38,426 nucleotides of DNA from Actinomycetota bacterium (GCA_005888435.1 VAXO01000102.1:1-38426), one strand, 5' to 3'. Shown: positions 23,037 through 31,394, counted from the first letter of the stretch. Program-made: numbers and translations. Notes: a model not told the origin generated them from the sequence alone.

Positions 23037-26000
23037 CTACTGGAGGCAGATGTCGACGTACTGCTTCGAGCCGTCGTCGAGCGTCGCGTAGATGCGGTAC
23101 TCGCCGGCCTTGAGGCCCTTGGTGCTCCAGTTGTAGATGTACTGCGTCGATCCATCCCAGCGGAACGTGCTGCCCGCGAAGCCCGCATCGGTCGCGAGCA
23201 CCTCCGGTGCGAGCTGCGTGTCGCAGCTGACCGGTGTGTTCGACCGGCTGAACACCGGGAGGGCGCCGGCCTGCACGACCGTCCCGTCCGCCTTCTTGAG
23301 CTGGAACTTCGCCGGCACCGTGCTGCCGAGCTTGAAGAAGCTTTCGAAGCCGCCCTGGTGCGCCGTGTCGTTGATGGGCTGCAGGAACCCGTCCCAGCGG
23401 TAGATCACGGTGATCGTCTTCGGCTGGCTCGTAGCAGCGAGGTAGTTGGCGCTACCTGCGTAGGCGCCCACCACGGTGAACGGACCCACGCCGGACGGAG
23501 GTCCGGCAAGCGGTGTGCCGGTTGCCATTCCGCCGCTGTAGTAGGTGAACGTGGGCGCCCCGAGCGCGGCGCCGCCGACGCCGGTGACCGAGCCAGCGGC
23601 CGCGTGTGCGGCGCCGTCGTACGTCCAGCCGTTCCACGAGACGCTGACCGAGGGCGTGGCCTTGCCGATCGTAAACGGCTTCGAGTCGCTCGAGGCGGTG
23701 TGGTTCGCATCGCCGGCGTACGCAGCAGACGCCGTCGCCGTGCCCGCGTTGACGTTGTCGACGTACGACACGCTCAGATTCGCGTTGAGGCCGCCGGCAC
23801 CGGTCGCCTTGGCCGTGCAGGGCGTTTGCGCGGTCCCGGTATACGTGAAGGGCGCGCCGGTGCACGTGACGGTCGTCGTCGACAGCGCTTTGGTGATCGT
23901 GAAGGTCGCCGAGCCGGAGCTGGGCAGGTGGTTGGCCCCGCCGGCATAGGAAGCCGATGCGGACGCGGTTCCGGCACCGACGTTTGACGAATAGGAGACC
24001 GCGATCGCCTGGTCGAGCGCGCCGGCTCCGGTCGCCTTCGCCGTGCACGGCTCGATCGCGCTGCCGGTGTAGACACGAGCGTCGGGGCAGGTGACGGTCG
24101 CGGCCGAAGGCGCCTTGTCGATCGCGAACGTCTTCGAGCCGCTGTCGCCGGTGTGATTCGCATCACCGTCGTAGCTCGCCGATGCCGTCGCCGTGCCGGC
24201 GCCGGTGTTGTTCGCGTATGTCGGCTGGAGCGCCTGGCTGAGCCCGCCCGCGCCGGTGACGCTCGCGGAGCAGGGGGTGAAAGCGCTGCCGTTGTAGGTG
24301 AACGGCCCGGCGTCGCAGCCGACGGCGACCTTGGACGTAGCCTTGCCGATGGCGAACGTCATAGAGCCGCTGTCGCCGAGATGGTTTGGGTCGCCGCCGT
24401 AGCTCGCCGCCGCCGTCGCCGTTCCGGCGTTGAGGTTGTCGCTGTACGACACGGGCAGCGTTGCGTTGAGCCCACCGGCGCCCGTAACGCTCGCCGCGCA
24501 GGGCCTCTGCGCGTCGCCGGTGTAGGTGAACGGGCCGGGATCACAGCTGACCGTCACCTTCGAAGGCGCCTTCGCGATCGTGAACGTCTTCGAGTCGCTG
24601 CTGCCGTTGTGGTTGGCGTCGCCGGCGTACGCGGCCGATGCGGTCGCGGTCCCCGCGTCCTTGTTGTTGCCGTAGTCGACGCCGAGGCTCTGGCTGAGGC
24701 CACCGGCACCGGTGACGGACGCCGAACAGGGCGCGATCGGCGCGCCGTTGTACGTCTGCGGGTCGCTCGGGCACGTCACGCTCACGGCCGACGCCGCCTT
24801 GTCGATGGTGAATGTCTTCGAGTCGCTCGAGCCGGTGTGGTTTGCGTCGCCGTCGTACGAGGCGCCCGCATGCGCCGTGCCGGCGGCGACGTTGTCGCTG
24901 TAGCTCACGTCGAGCGGTGTGTTGAGGCCGCCGGCGCCGGTCACGTTCGCCGTGCACGGGGTGTGGGGCGACCCGCTGTAGACGAACGGGCCGTCCGCGC
25001 ACGTCAGCGCGACGCTGGACGATGCCTTGTCGATCTTGAAGCTGCCGGAGCCGGTGCTGGCGGTGTGGTTGCCGTCGCCGCCGTAGCTGGCGTTCGCGGA
25101 GGCGGTGCCGGCGTTCGTGTTGTGCGTGTAGTCGACGGAGAGCGGCTGGTTCAGGCCCCCGACACCGCTGACGCTGGCGGTGCATGGCTCGATCGCCTGG
25201 CCCGTGAACGTCCTCGAGTCGGGACAGCTGACCGTCACGGTCGAGTCGGCCTTGTCGATCGTGAACGTCTTCGAGTCGCTCGAGCCGGTGTGGTTCGCGT
25301 CGCCGCCGTACGTTGCAGAGGCGGTCGCCGTGCCGGCGTTCGTGTTGCTCGTGTAGTCGACGGAGAGCGACTGGTTCAGACCGCCGATACCGCTGACGCT
25401 GGCGGTGCACGGAGTGTGGGGCGAGCCGGTGTACGTGAAGGGGCCTGCGTTGCAGCTGACGGACGTGCTCGAGCCTGCCTTCGCGATCGCGAAGGAGCGC
25501 GCAACGTCTGTAGCCGCGCTGTAGTTGTTGTTGCCGCTCTGCGAGGCGGTCACCGTGCAGTTTCCGGCGCCCGCGATGTGGACGGTCGCGCCCCCGATGC
25601 TGCAGTCGCCGCTCGCCGCGAAGCTGACTGCGAGGCTCGAGGAGGCCGACGCGGAGACGCTGAAGTCCGCGTCGCCGAACGTCTTGTCGGCCAAGGCGGC
25701 GAACGTGATCGTCTGGGCGGCCTTGGCCGCCGCGACGTTGCGGCTGACGTCACCGGCCGCGTTGTAGTTGCCGTTGTCGGCCTGCGACGCCGTCAGGGTG
25801 CAGGTGCCGGTGCCGCTGAGCATCTTGACGTCGAAGACGCCGAGCTGGAGCGCGTTCGGCGTGACGCTGCAGACACCCGCGGTGCCGCTCAGCGTGATCG
25901 GCAGGCCCGAGCTCGCCGTCGGGTGAACCTGGAAGGTCTGGTCGAACGTCCCACTGAAGGGCGCGTCCGTAAAGCTGATCGTCTGGTTGGCCTTGGCGAT

Positions 26001-27914
26001 CGTGAAGGTCTTCGAGTCGCCGCTGCCGTTATGGTTCGCGTCGCCGGCGAACGTGGCGCTCGCGGAGGCGGTGCCGGCGTTGGTGTTGCTCGTGTAGTCG
26101 ACGGAGACCGACTGGTTCAGGCCGCCCACGCCGGTGACCGTCGCGCTGCACGGAGTCTGCGCCGAACCGTTGTACGTCACGCTCGCCGGGCAGGTCAGCG
26201 TCGTCGTGGAAGATGCCTTCCCGATCGTGAACGTCTTCGAGTCGCTGCTCGGATCGTGGTTCGCGTCGCCTGCGAAGCTCGCGCTCGCCCCGGCAGTCCC
26301 GGCTCCCGTGTTGTTCGAGTAGTTGACGGTGAGGGCCTGGCTCAGCCCGCCGGCGCCGGTGACCGTCGCGGTGCACGGCGTCTTCGCCGAGCCGTCGTAC
26401 GCGACGCCGGAGGGGCAGCTGACCGTCGTCGTGGACGAAGCCTTGGCAATCGTGAACGTCTTCGAGTCGCTGCTGCCGCTGTGATTCGTGTCACCTGCGT
26501 AGGAGGCGTTCGCAGTCGCCGTCCCCGCTGCCGTGTTGTTGGAGTAGCTGACGCTGGCGGACTGGTTCAACCCGCCGGCGCCCGTGACCGCTGCCGAGCA
26601 CGGAGTCTTCGCGGCGCCGTCATACGCGACAGACGCGGGACACGTGATCGTTGTCAGAGACGGCGCCTGGGCGACCGAGAGGTTGCCGCTGCCCGTGCTG
26701 GAAGAGAAGCCCGTATCGCCGGCAAATGCAGCGCCGACCGCGCCGTTGGAGATGCCAGCGTTGAATCCACTCAGGCTGACGCCGCTCAGTGACGCGACGC
26801 CAGCGGAATCCGTGGCGGCCGACCCGACGGCCGTGCCGCCGAGCGTGAAGCTGATCGTCTTCCCCGACAGCGGCGTGGGGCCCGTCTTCAGTGTCGCGGT
26901 AAGTGTTGCCGTGCCCGCGTACGTGCCCGAGCCGGCTACGGCCGAAATGGCAGTTGCCTGCTGGGTCTGAATAACCGTGAACTTGAAGTAGTAGAAGTCA
27001 GGATTGCCGGTCGAGCCGCCCGTGTTCGTCATCTGGAGCTCGCCGTGGTAGGTCGCGGCGCCGAGGCCCGTTGTCGAGATCGTCAGGGACGTGCACGTGC
27101 TCCCGTTCCCGTTGAAGGTGCCAGAGCTCGGGCTGATGGTCGTCTTCGGCGAGAGGCTCGCGTTGTCGCCGAAGCCGCTCACGTAGCTGATGGCGTAGGA
27201 GGTGCTCTGGCCGCCGCCGAGGCCGCTCGCCTTCGCGGTGAGGCCCGTCGGGCAGGTGGCGGCGAGGTTCGAGCCGCTCGTAATCGATCCGAGGTCTTCC
27301 TCGGTCTCCTTGCTGTTTGCCAGGTTGTGAGACTGGTTGTCCTTGCCCACCAACGCATAGTTGACCGCGTCCGTGAACGAGGTCGTCGCCGTCCCCGACT
27401 GTGCACCCGTCGCCGTGACGTTGTAGTCGGAGATGAAGTAGTTCGGCAGGAAGACGTCATCCGCGATGTTTCCGTTCGCGTCCGCGGTGACGTTGTCAGT
27501 CTGGTTCCACGTGTTGCCGATCGTGTCGTTCGTGAAGATCCTGACCGCCTCGCCCGGCTGCCAGCCGCCACCGGTGAGATGGACGGTGGAGCCCGGCGCG
27601 TAGTCGGCCTTGTCGCTCGCGATCGTGGGCGTGGCCGCAACGGTCGCGGACGTTGTGGTTGCAGGCGTCGATGCGGCGTCGGTCGTGGTTGCAGGATCGC
27701 TCGTCGCCGCCGCGTCGGTCGTGGTCGACGCGTCCGTCGTCGTGTCGCCTGCCGGCGTCGAGTCGGTTGCCTCCGTCGTTGTGTCCCCGCCGGCGAGGCT
27801 GACCATGCCAAGCGCTCCCGACGCCACCGCGCCGGCGCCGAAAAGCACGACGATCGCCAGCAGGTACTTCGACCTCCGCAGTGCTTTCGTCAGGTTTTTG
27901 CTCCGCCGGCGCAT
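23037..27914 (-). CDS. Giant exported repeat protein with C-terminal PxKF domain
   Basis: A 1625-residue surface or secreted protein. Residues ~1-40: basic N-terminus then hydrophobic segment YLLAIVVLFGAGAVASGALG, a signal peptide or anchor. Residues ~44-95: Thr/Asp/Ala-rich stalk. Residues ~96-320: non-repeat region. 321-417: Ig-like (Big_3-type) domain. 418-642 and 814-1419: eleven repeats of 75-76 residues (consensus CP-YDGSA-TPC-A-VTGAGGL, then AGTATASASYAGDANHTGSS), each with two cysteines about 14 apart. 643-813: two repeats of another type (AQTITFAALADKTFGDADF). 1420-1503: cysteine-free degenerate repeat. 1504-1625: PxKF domain (GSTVPAKFQLKKADG). No sortase motif. Function is probably adhesion or envelope structure. 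The ATG follows an in-frame TAG directly. Confidence 0.93.
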   Translation of the reverse strand: MRRRSKNLTKALRRSKYLLAIVVLFGAGAVASGALGMVSLAGGDTTTEATDSTPAGDTTTDASTTTDAAATSDPATTTDAASTPATTTSATVAATPTIASDKADYAPGSTVHLTGGGWQPGEAVRIFTNDTIGNTWNQTDNVTADANGNIADDVFLPNYFISDYNVTATGAQSGTATTSFTDAVNYALVGKDNQSHNLANSKETEEDLGSITSGSNLAATCPTGLTAKASGLGGGQSTSYAISYVSGFGDNASLSPKTTISPSSGTFNGNGSTCTSLTISTTGLGAATYHGELQMTNTGGSTGNPDFYYFKFTVIQTQQATAISAVAGSGTYAGTATLTATLKTGPTPLSGKTISFTLGGTAVGSAATDSAGVASLSGVSLSGFNAGISNGAVGAAFAGDTGFSSSTGSGNLSVAQAPSLTTITCPASVAYDGAAKTPCSAAVTGAGGLNQSASVSYSNNTAAGTATANASYAGDTNHSGSSDSKTFTIAKASSTTTVSCPSGVAYDGSAKTPCTATVTGAGGLSQALTVNYSNNTGAGTAGASASFAGDANHDPSSDSKTFTIGKASSTTTLTCPASVTYNGSAQTPCSATVTGVGGLNQSVSVDYTSNTNAGTASASATFAGDANHNGSGDSKTFTIAKANQTISFTDAPFSGTFDQTFQVHPTASSGLPITLSGTAGVCSVTPNALQLGVFDVKMLSGTGTCTLTASQADNGNYNAAGDVSRNVAAAKAAQTITFAALADKTFGDADFSVSASASSSLAVSFAASGDCSIGGATVHIAGAGNCTVTASQSGNNNYSAATDVARSFAIAKAGSSTSVSCNAGPFTYTGSPHTPCTASVSGIGGLNQSLSVDYTSNTNAGTATASATYGGDANHTGSSDSKTFTIDKADSTVTVSCPDSRTFTGQAIEPCTASVSGVGGLNQPLSVDYTHNTNAGTASANASYGGDGNHTASTGSGSFKIDKASSSVALTCADGPFVYSGSPHTPCTANVTGAGGLNTPLDVSYSDNVAAGTAHAGASYDGDANHTGSSDSKTFTIDKAASAVSVTCPSDPQTYNGAPIAPCSASVTGAGGLSQSLGVDYGNNKDAGTATASAAYAGDANHNGSSDSKTFTIAKAPSKVTVSCDPGPFTYTGDAQRPCAASVTGAGGLNATLPVSYSDNLNAGTATAAASYGGDPNHLGDSGSMTFAIGKATSKVAVGCDAGPFTYNGSAFTPCSASVTGAGGLSQALQPTYANNTGAGTATASASYDGDANHTGDSGSKTFAIDKAPSAATVTCPDARVYTGSAIEPCTAKATGAGALDQAIAVSYSSNVGAGTASASASYAGGANHLPSSGSATFTITKALSTTTVTCTGAPFTYTGTAQTPCTAKATGAGGLNANLSVSYVDNVNAGTATASAAYAGDANHTASSDSKPFTIGKATPSVSVSWNGWTYDGAAHAAAGSVTGVGGAALGAPTFTYYSGGMATGTPLAGPPSGVGPFTVVGAYAGSANYLAATSQPKTITVIYRWDGFLQPINDTAHQGGFESFFKLGSTVPAKFQLKKADGTVVQAGALPVFSRSNTPVSCDTQLAPEVLATDAGFAGSTFRWDGSTQYIYNWSTKGLKAGEYRIYATLDDGSKQYVDICLQ
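23658..26663 (-). repeat. Tandem ~225-bp coding repeats of the PxKF protein
   Basis: Repeats 1-3 occupy 25989-26663 and repeats 4-11 occupy 23658-25475 (read on the minus strand), split by a block of 513 bases (25476-25988) encoding two repeats of a different family. Units encode 75 or 76 residues. Protein-level conservation is strong but not identical, so the array is old or diversified rather than freshly expanded. Confidence 0.9.
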
Positions 27915-27935
27915 CTAGAAGACCCCCTTAGTCGC

Positions 27936-28008
27936 GCGGACCGAGCCTCGCCCAGCCGGCGGGGCCGCCCCGCTGGCTGAGCCAAGCTCGTCCCGCTTAC
28001 TTGTCCGC
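27936..28008 (-). other. Candidate structured leader RNA upstream of the PxKF gene
   Basis: On the minus strand, nested pairings precede the start codon: an outer GCGGAC/GTCCGC stem (28008-28003 with 27941-27936), a CGAGC/GCTCG stem (27990-27986 with 27946-27942) and an inner 12-bp stem with one mismatch, CAGCCAGCGGGG/CCCCGCCGGCTG, with a CGG loop (27979-27953). It ends about 22 bases before the ATG at 27914. I could not match it to a known riboswitch class; it may be a regulatory leader or simply a GC-rich hairpin. Confidence 0.4.
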
Positions 28009-28141
28009 AGATTCGTGGTGCCTGCCATTCCTCGACCTCGTTGCCGCAGTGGTGAAGCGCTTGGCCGCATCGTGCGGCGCGGTCGACGCGACGGACCTAG
28101 CCGAGGGTCCAGTCGCTGAGGGCGGAAGGTCCTGCTCGGGG

Positions 28142-28157
28142 AGCGGCTAGTGCCGCT
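28142..28157 (-). terminator. Hairpin overlapping the HMG-CoA reductase stop
   Basis: AGCGGC (28142-28147), loop TAGT, GCCGCT (28152-28157): a perfect 6-bp stem that includes the stop codon of the reductase gene (28147-28149). It is short and has no T-run, so it is only a possible 3' end signal. Confidence 0.3.
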
Positions 28158-29370
28158 TGCCGCCGAGCTCGTGATGAGCCCGGAAGAAGTTCTCCGAGCC
28201 GGCGGTCGCCATCGCGGCGCTCGCCGAGATCTCGAGCGCCAGCGTCGCCGCCGCGACGATCTGCGCCAAGCGGTACACCTTGCCCGCGCCGGCGCAGCCC
28301 ATCAGCTCGAGCCAGGCGCGCGCGTAGGGGAACGACGTCCCACCGCCGACAGTCCCCACCTCGAGCCCCGGCAGACGCAGCGCACAGTGGATCCCGGCCT
28401 CGACGCGGCGGCCGCTCCCGTGCGCCATCGAGCTGGTTCCGACCATGCCGAGGTCCTGTCCCGTCGCCGCGAAGAGGGCCGCGATCGCCGACGCCGGCGT
28501 AAAGGCGACCGACTGCATGCCCGAGGCAACCGCGCCGTGTGTCCCCGCGAACGACAGCTCGAGCAGGTCGTCGACTGTCGTCCGTAGGACGCGGCGGACC
28601 GCCTCCTCCGTCAACGTCGTCTCGACAAGCACCGTCTTTCCGTGTCCGCCGCGCTCGAAGTAGCGATGCGACGGCTTCTTGTCTCCGCCCATATTCGCCT
28701 CGAGGATCGCGCGCTCGGGCTTCACAGGGGCGTGCTCCATCACGAAGCCCATGTTCAGCGCATACGCGTTGCGGGTCATCATGTTCGGCCCGCATGCGTC
28801 ACCCGTCGTGAACCCCCACATGACGTGGCACAGCGAGCCGACGATGTGCGTCTCGACTTCGCGCAGCTTCGCGTAGGACGAGATCCACTCCTCGTCGCGC
28901 TCGGCGAGCCACCGCCGCATCTCGGCGACATGCGCGTCGAGGAAGCGGGCGAGCTGCACGGCTTCCTCGGTCGTCCTGCAGACGAAGCACGAGGCACGCG
29001 TGATTCGGTCGCGCAGGACGTAAGTGCGGAACCCGCCGGACTCCGCCGCCGCGCGCGCGCCCCGATACAGCGACGCGGAGAGCCCGCCCTCCGTGTGCGC
29101 CAGCGGCACATAGACCTGGTCACGCGTGCGCCCGATCTCGGTCACCCGACCGAACGGCTCCTCGAGCTCGTACTCGCCGAGGTCGAGCTCGAGCGGTCCG
29201 ACGACCGACACCGGGATGACGGCCGCGCCCGTCAGCATCTCCTGCGCATTGACGAACGGGGTCAGGTCGATCGAAGTCACGCCGTCGCTGAGCCCGAGCG
29301 CCTCCTGCCGCGCGCGGATGGAATTCGCGTCGTTCTTCCTCGGCCAGCGTCTCAAATCCATGAACCTCAT
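28147..29370 (-). CDS. Hydroxymethylglutaryl-CoA reductase-like enzyme
   Basis: A 407-residue HMG-CoA reductase homologue. Catalytic residues are all identifiable: Glu94 in LAHTEGGLSAS, Lys231/232 in MGGDKKPSH, Asp306 in ATGQDLG and His399/400 in FFRAHHELGG, with spacing close to class I reductases. GDACGPNMMT (190-199) stands in for the cofactor-site DAMGMNM motif, and LPGLEVGTVGGGT is nearly canonical. The enzyme would reduce HMG-CoA to mevalonate with NAD(P)H, yet no other mevalonate-pathway gene is in the window and the substituted motifs suggest a divergent branch. The start may be ATG 29370 or ATG 29361 (the latter preceded by GAGG). Divergent from the diiron gene with only 11 bases between starts. 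Confidence 0.86.
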   Translation of the reverse strand: MRFMDLRRWPRKNDANSIRARQEALGLSDGVTSIDLTPFVNAQEMLTGAAVIPVSVVGPLELDLGEYELEEPFGRVTEIGRTRDQVYVPLAHTEGGLSASLYRGARAAAESGGFRTYVLRDRITRASCFVCRTTEEAVQLARFLDAHVAEMRRWLAERDEEWISSYAKLREVETHIVGSLCHVMWGFTTGDACGPNMMTRNAYALNMGFVMEHAPVKPERAILEANMGGDKKPSHRYFERGGHGKTVLVETTLTEEAVRRVLRTTVDDLLELSFAGTHGAVASGMQSVAFTPASAIAALFAATGQDLGMVGTSSMAHGSGRRVEAGIHCALRLPGLEVGTVGGGTSFPYARAWLELMGCAGAGKVYRLAQIVAAATLALEISASAAMATAGSENFFRAHHELGGKRH

Positions 29371-29375
29371 AATCT
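29368..29375 (+). promoter_or_regulatory. Possible -10 box for a leaderless diiron-gene transcript
   Basis: CATAAT (29368-29373), overlapping TAATCT (29370-29375), ends 6-8 bases before the ATG at 29382, which has no Shine-Dalgarno sequence. It overlaps the start codon of the divergent reductase gene. The placement fits a leaderless actinobacterial promoter, so transcription of the two genes would compete. Inference from pattern only. Confidence 0.35.
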
Positions 29376-29381
29376 TCCAGA

Positions 29382-30194
29382 ATGGCGACCGGCCAACTGA
29401 TCGAAATGCCCACCGAGGGCCGCGAGGCGTTCACCGGCGTCCTCCGGTTCTACGACCTAGCCAAGCGCCAGGAATGGCAGGTCAAGGACCTGCCATGGGG
29501 CGAGCTGGCGCCGATCCCCGAAGGGAAGGGCACAGCGCAGCGCCGCGCGCGCCGCCAGGACATGTGGCGCTCGGTGCTCACCCAGCAGCTGCAGGCGGAC
29601 ATGCTCGCCTGCGACATGGCGTCGCAGCTCCTCAACATCGCGCCGGACCACGAGGCGAAGCTCTACTACTCGACGATGCTGCAGGACGAGTCGCGTCACA
29701 CCGAGGCGTGGCTCAAGCTCGTCGGCGAGGCCGGCGGCACCGCCGAGCGCGACCCGCACCTCGACAACCTCGCGCACATGACCCTCGAGGCCGACACGCT
29801 GGAGGAGAAGGTCTTTCTGATGCAGGTGTTCTACGAGCGGCTGATCATCAGCCGCTTCCGGCTGATCGCGCGCTCGTCGCGTGGCACCGTCCTGGAAGAC
29901 CTCTGCAACCGGCTCGCGACAGACGACGGCATCCACCACGGTGCCGGGATGGCGTACGAGCGCGTGCTGCTCCAGGACGCCGACAAGAAGACGAACAGGA
30001 AGCTCGTCGAGGCGGCGAATCGGTTGCTGCCGGAGTTCGCCGCACATGCGCTCTGGCGTCCGAAGGAGCGCGCGTGGATCGGGCGGGCGATGGAGTCGCG
30101 CGACGCCGAGCGGTTGAAAGAAGACCTCGAGATCGGCGTGCGCCTCGCCGAGTCGCTCGGCCTCGACGTCGGTGACGTCGAGATGCCCTTCTAG
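29382..30194 (+). CDS. Ferritin-like diiron protein (R2/AurF-like fold)
   Basis: A 270-residue all-helical protein with a diiron-type ligand set: Asp73 (QADMLACDMA), Glu103-x-x-His106 (QDESRHTEAW), Glu152 (VFYERLII) and Asp182-x-x-His185 (TDDGIHHGAG). An Asp as first ligand is known in ribonucleotide reductase R2, whereas the last Glu-x-x-His is here Asp-x-x-His. The length and surrounding residues suggest a ferritin-like oxygenase or oxidase rather than true R2: no large subunit gene is near. No membrane segment. It is coupled to folD by a one-base overlap (TAGTG). The substrate is unknown; a role in lipid or cofactor oxidation next to the reductase gene is speculation. Confidence 0.75.
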   Translation: MATGQLIEMPTEGREAFTGVLRFYDLAKRQEWQVKDLPWGELAPIPEGKGTAQRRARRQDMWRSVLTQQLQADMLACDMASQLLNIAPDHEAKLYYSTMLQDESRHTEAWLKLVGEAGGTAERDPHLDNLAHMTLEADTLEEKVFLMQVFYERLIISRFRLIARSSRGTVLEDLCNRLATDDGIHHGAGMAYERVLLQDADKKTNRKLVEAANRLLPEFAAHALWRPKERAWIGRAMESRDAERLKEDLEIGVRLAESLGLDVGDVEMPF

Positions 30195-31051
30195 TGCCTG
30201 CCGCGATACCGATGGACGGGCGTGCCCTGGCCGCCCGCATCCGCGAGGAGCTGAAAGCCGAGATCGCCGGCTTCGGCGACGTCCGGCTCGCCACCGTCCT
30301 GGTCGGCGACGATCCGGCCTCGCAGATCTACATCCGGCTCAAGCACAAGGCGGCCGAGGAGGTCGGGATCCAGGCCCTCGACAAGCGGCTGCCGCAGGAG
30401 ACACCCGAAGAGGAAGTCCTCGGGCTGGTCGAGGAGCTGAACGACGACGACTCGGTCGACGGGGTACTCGTCCAGACGCCGCTGCCCCCGCAGATCGACG
30501 AGCCGCGCGTGATGCGCACGCTGGACCCGATGAAGGACGTGGACGGCCTTCATCCCTTCAACGCCGGGCAGCTCTTCTTCGGCCAGCAGACCCTCGTCGC
30601 GGCGACTCCGGTCGGCGTGATGCGGTTGCTCGCGGAGTACAAGATCCCGGTTACCGGCGCCCGTGCGGTCGTGGTCGGGCGCAGCCTCATCGTCGGGCGG
30701 CCGCTGTCGATGCTCCTCCTGCACGCGAACGCGACAGTCACGATCTGCCACTCGCGCACGAAGGATCTCGCGCGGCACACGCTCGACGCGGACATCCTCG
30801 TCGCGGCCGTCGGCTCGCTCGGCCTGATCACCGCCGACATGGTCAAGACGGGCGCGGCCGTGATCGACGTCGGCATGAACCGCACCGAGGACGGGTTGTT
30901 CGGCGACGTCGATCCGGGCGTCGCCGATGCCGCCGGTTTCCTCACGCCTGTACCCGGCGGCGTCGGACCGATGACCATCGCCTGCATGCTCGAGAACGCG
31001 CTCAAGGCCGCTCGCTACCGGAGCGGTGCGCTTGCGTTCCCGCGCATCTGA
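30194..31051 (+). CDS. folD: Bifunctional methylene-THF dehydrogenase/methenyl-THF cyclohydrolase
   Basis: A 285-residue FolD, interconverting 5,10-methylene-, 5,10-methenyl- and 10-formyl-tetrahydrofolate with NADP. Catalytic Tyr46 and Lys50 are in [17 protein letters not shown]; also present are [20 protein letters not shown], the Rossmann block [16 protein letters not shown] and [17 protein letters not shown]. The GTG start overlaps the diiron-gene stop by one base; ATG 30212 would remove six residues and is less likely. The usual PGGVGP loop and length make the call secure. It and the cyclodeaminase-like gene at 957 both belong to one-carbon folate metabolism. Confidence 0.97.
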   Translation: MPAAIPMDGRALAARIREELKAEIAGFGDVRLATVLVGDDPASQIYIRLKHKAAEEVGIQALDKRLPQETPEEEVLGLVEELNDDDSVDGVLVQTPLPPQIDEPRVMRTLDPMKDVDGLHPFNAGQLFFGQQTLVAATPVGVMRLLAEYKIPVTGARAVVVGRSLIVGRPLSMLLLHANATVTICHSRTKDLARHTLDADILVAAVGSLGLITADMVKTGAAVIDVGMNRTEDGLFGDVDPGVADAAGFLTPVPGGVGPMTIACMLENALKAARYRSGALAFPRI

Positions 31052-31059
31052 GCTACACT
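31032..31059 (+). promoter_or_regulatory. Likely promoter of the cold-shock gene
   Basis: TTGCGT (31032-31037) and TACACT (31054-31059) are separated by 16 bases, a good match to a housekeeping promoter. It overlaps the last codons of folD and would give a leader of about 60 bases before the cold-shock start codon. Confidence 0.5.
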
Positions 31060-31081
31060 CCGGCCGCTGTATCAGTAGTGG

Positions 31082-31100
31082 CGGCTCGGTGCCCGGGCCG
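31082..31100 (+). promoter_or_regulatory. Hairpin in the cold-shock gene leader
   Basis: CGGCTCGG (31082-31089) pairs with CCGGGCCG (31093-31100) over eight base pairs, one of them G-U, around a three-base loop. A run of five Ts starts nine bases later, before the RBS. Leaders of cold-shock genes are often thermosensitive; this hairpin could play that role or be a weak attenuator. Confidence 0.35.
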
Positions 31101-31127
31101 TCGCATGTTTTTGAAGGAGGAAGTCTG

Positions 31128-31328
31128 TTGGCTCAGGGCACCGTGAAGTGGTTCTCGAACGAGAAGGGCTATGGGTTCATCGAGCGTGAGGGCGGCGAGG
31201 ATGTCTTCGTCCACTTCTCGGCGATCACCCAGGAGGGTTACAAGTCGCTGACCGAAGGTCAGCGCGTTGAGTTCGAGGTCGTGCAGGGCCCCAAGGGCGC
31301 TCAGGCCGCGAACGTTCAGCCTGTCTAG
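31128..31328 (+). CDS. Cold-shock protein (CspA family)
   Basis: A 66-residue single cold-shock domain, which binds single-stranded RNA and DNA and acts as an RNA chaperone. RNP1 is KGYGFIE and RNP2 is VFVHFSAI; the protein opens [15 protein letters not shown]. The start is a TTG at 31128, decided by a strong GAAGGAGG seven bases upstream; the ATG at 31105 is out of frame. It is flanked by its own promoter and by an intrinsic terminator, so it is monocistronic. Confidence 0.96.
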   Translation: MAQGTVKWFSNEKGYGFIEREGGEDVFVHFSAITQEGYKSLTEGQRVEFEVVQGPKGAQAANVQPV

Positions 31329-31351
31329 CTTTCCTTTCGGAACCGAGTGCT

Positions 31352-31380
31352 GAGGCCCCCGAAAGGGGGCCTCTTTGTTT
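31352..31380 (+). terminator. Intrinsic terminator after the cold-shock gene
   Basis: GAGGCCCCC (31352-31360), GAAA tetraloop, GGGGGCCTC (31365-31373), then TTTGTTT: a perfect 9-bp stem with a T-rich tail. It is the clearest rho-independent terminator in the window and separates the cold-shock gene from gatC. Confidence 0.93.
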
Positions 31381-31394
31381 GTATGGGAGGACCG

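Noticed and set aside
6600-23100. Horizontal transfer of the polyamine island
   Set aside because: No change in base composition or codon style is visible by eye, and there is no integrase, tRNA or flanking repeat at its borders.
23658-26663. CRISPR-like periodic repeats
   Set aside because: The period is ~225 bases and in frame with a continuous protein; the units are degenerate and have no spacer structure.
24153-26792. Open frame of about 880 codons on the plus strand opposite the repeat-protein gene
   Set aside because: It is the complement of a repetitive coding array, so it inherits periodicity; composition (Arg/Val/Gly) is that of a shadow frame.
27915-28028. A 37-residue upstream frame ending TAG directly before the repeat-protein ATG
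   Set aside because: Weak RBS, no homology I recognise, and its length is unremarkable at this GC content; the nested hairpins in the same stretch favour a non-coding leader.
31105-31127. ATG at 31105 as start of the cold-shock gene
   Set aside because: It is out of frame with the cold-shock domain; the TTG at 31128 has an ideal RBS.
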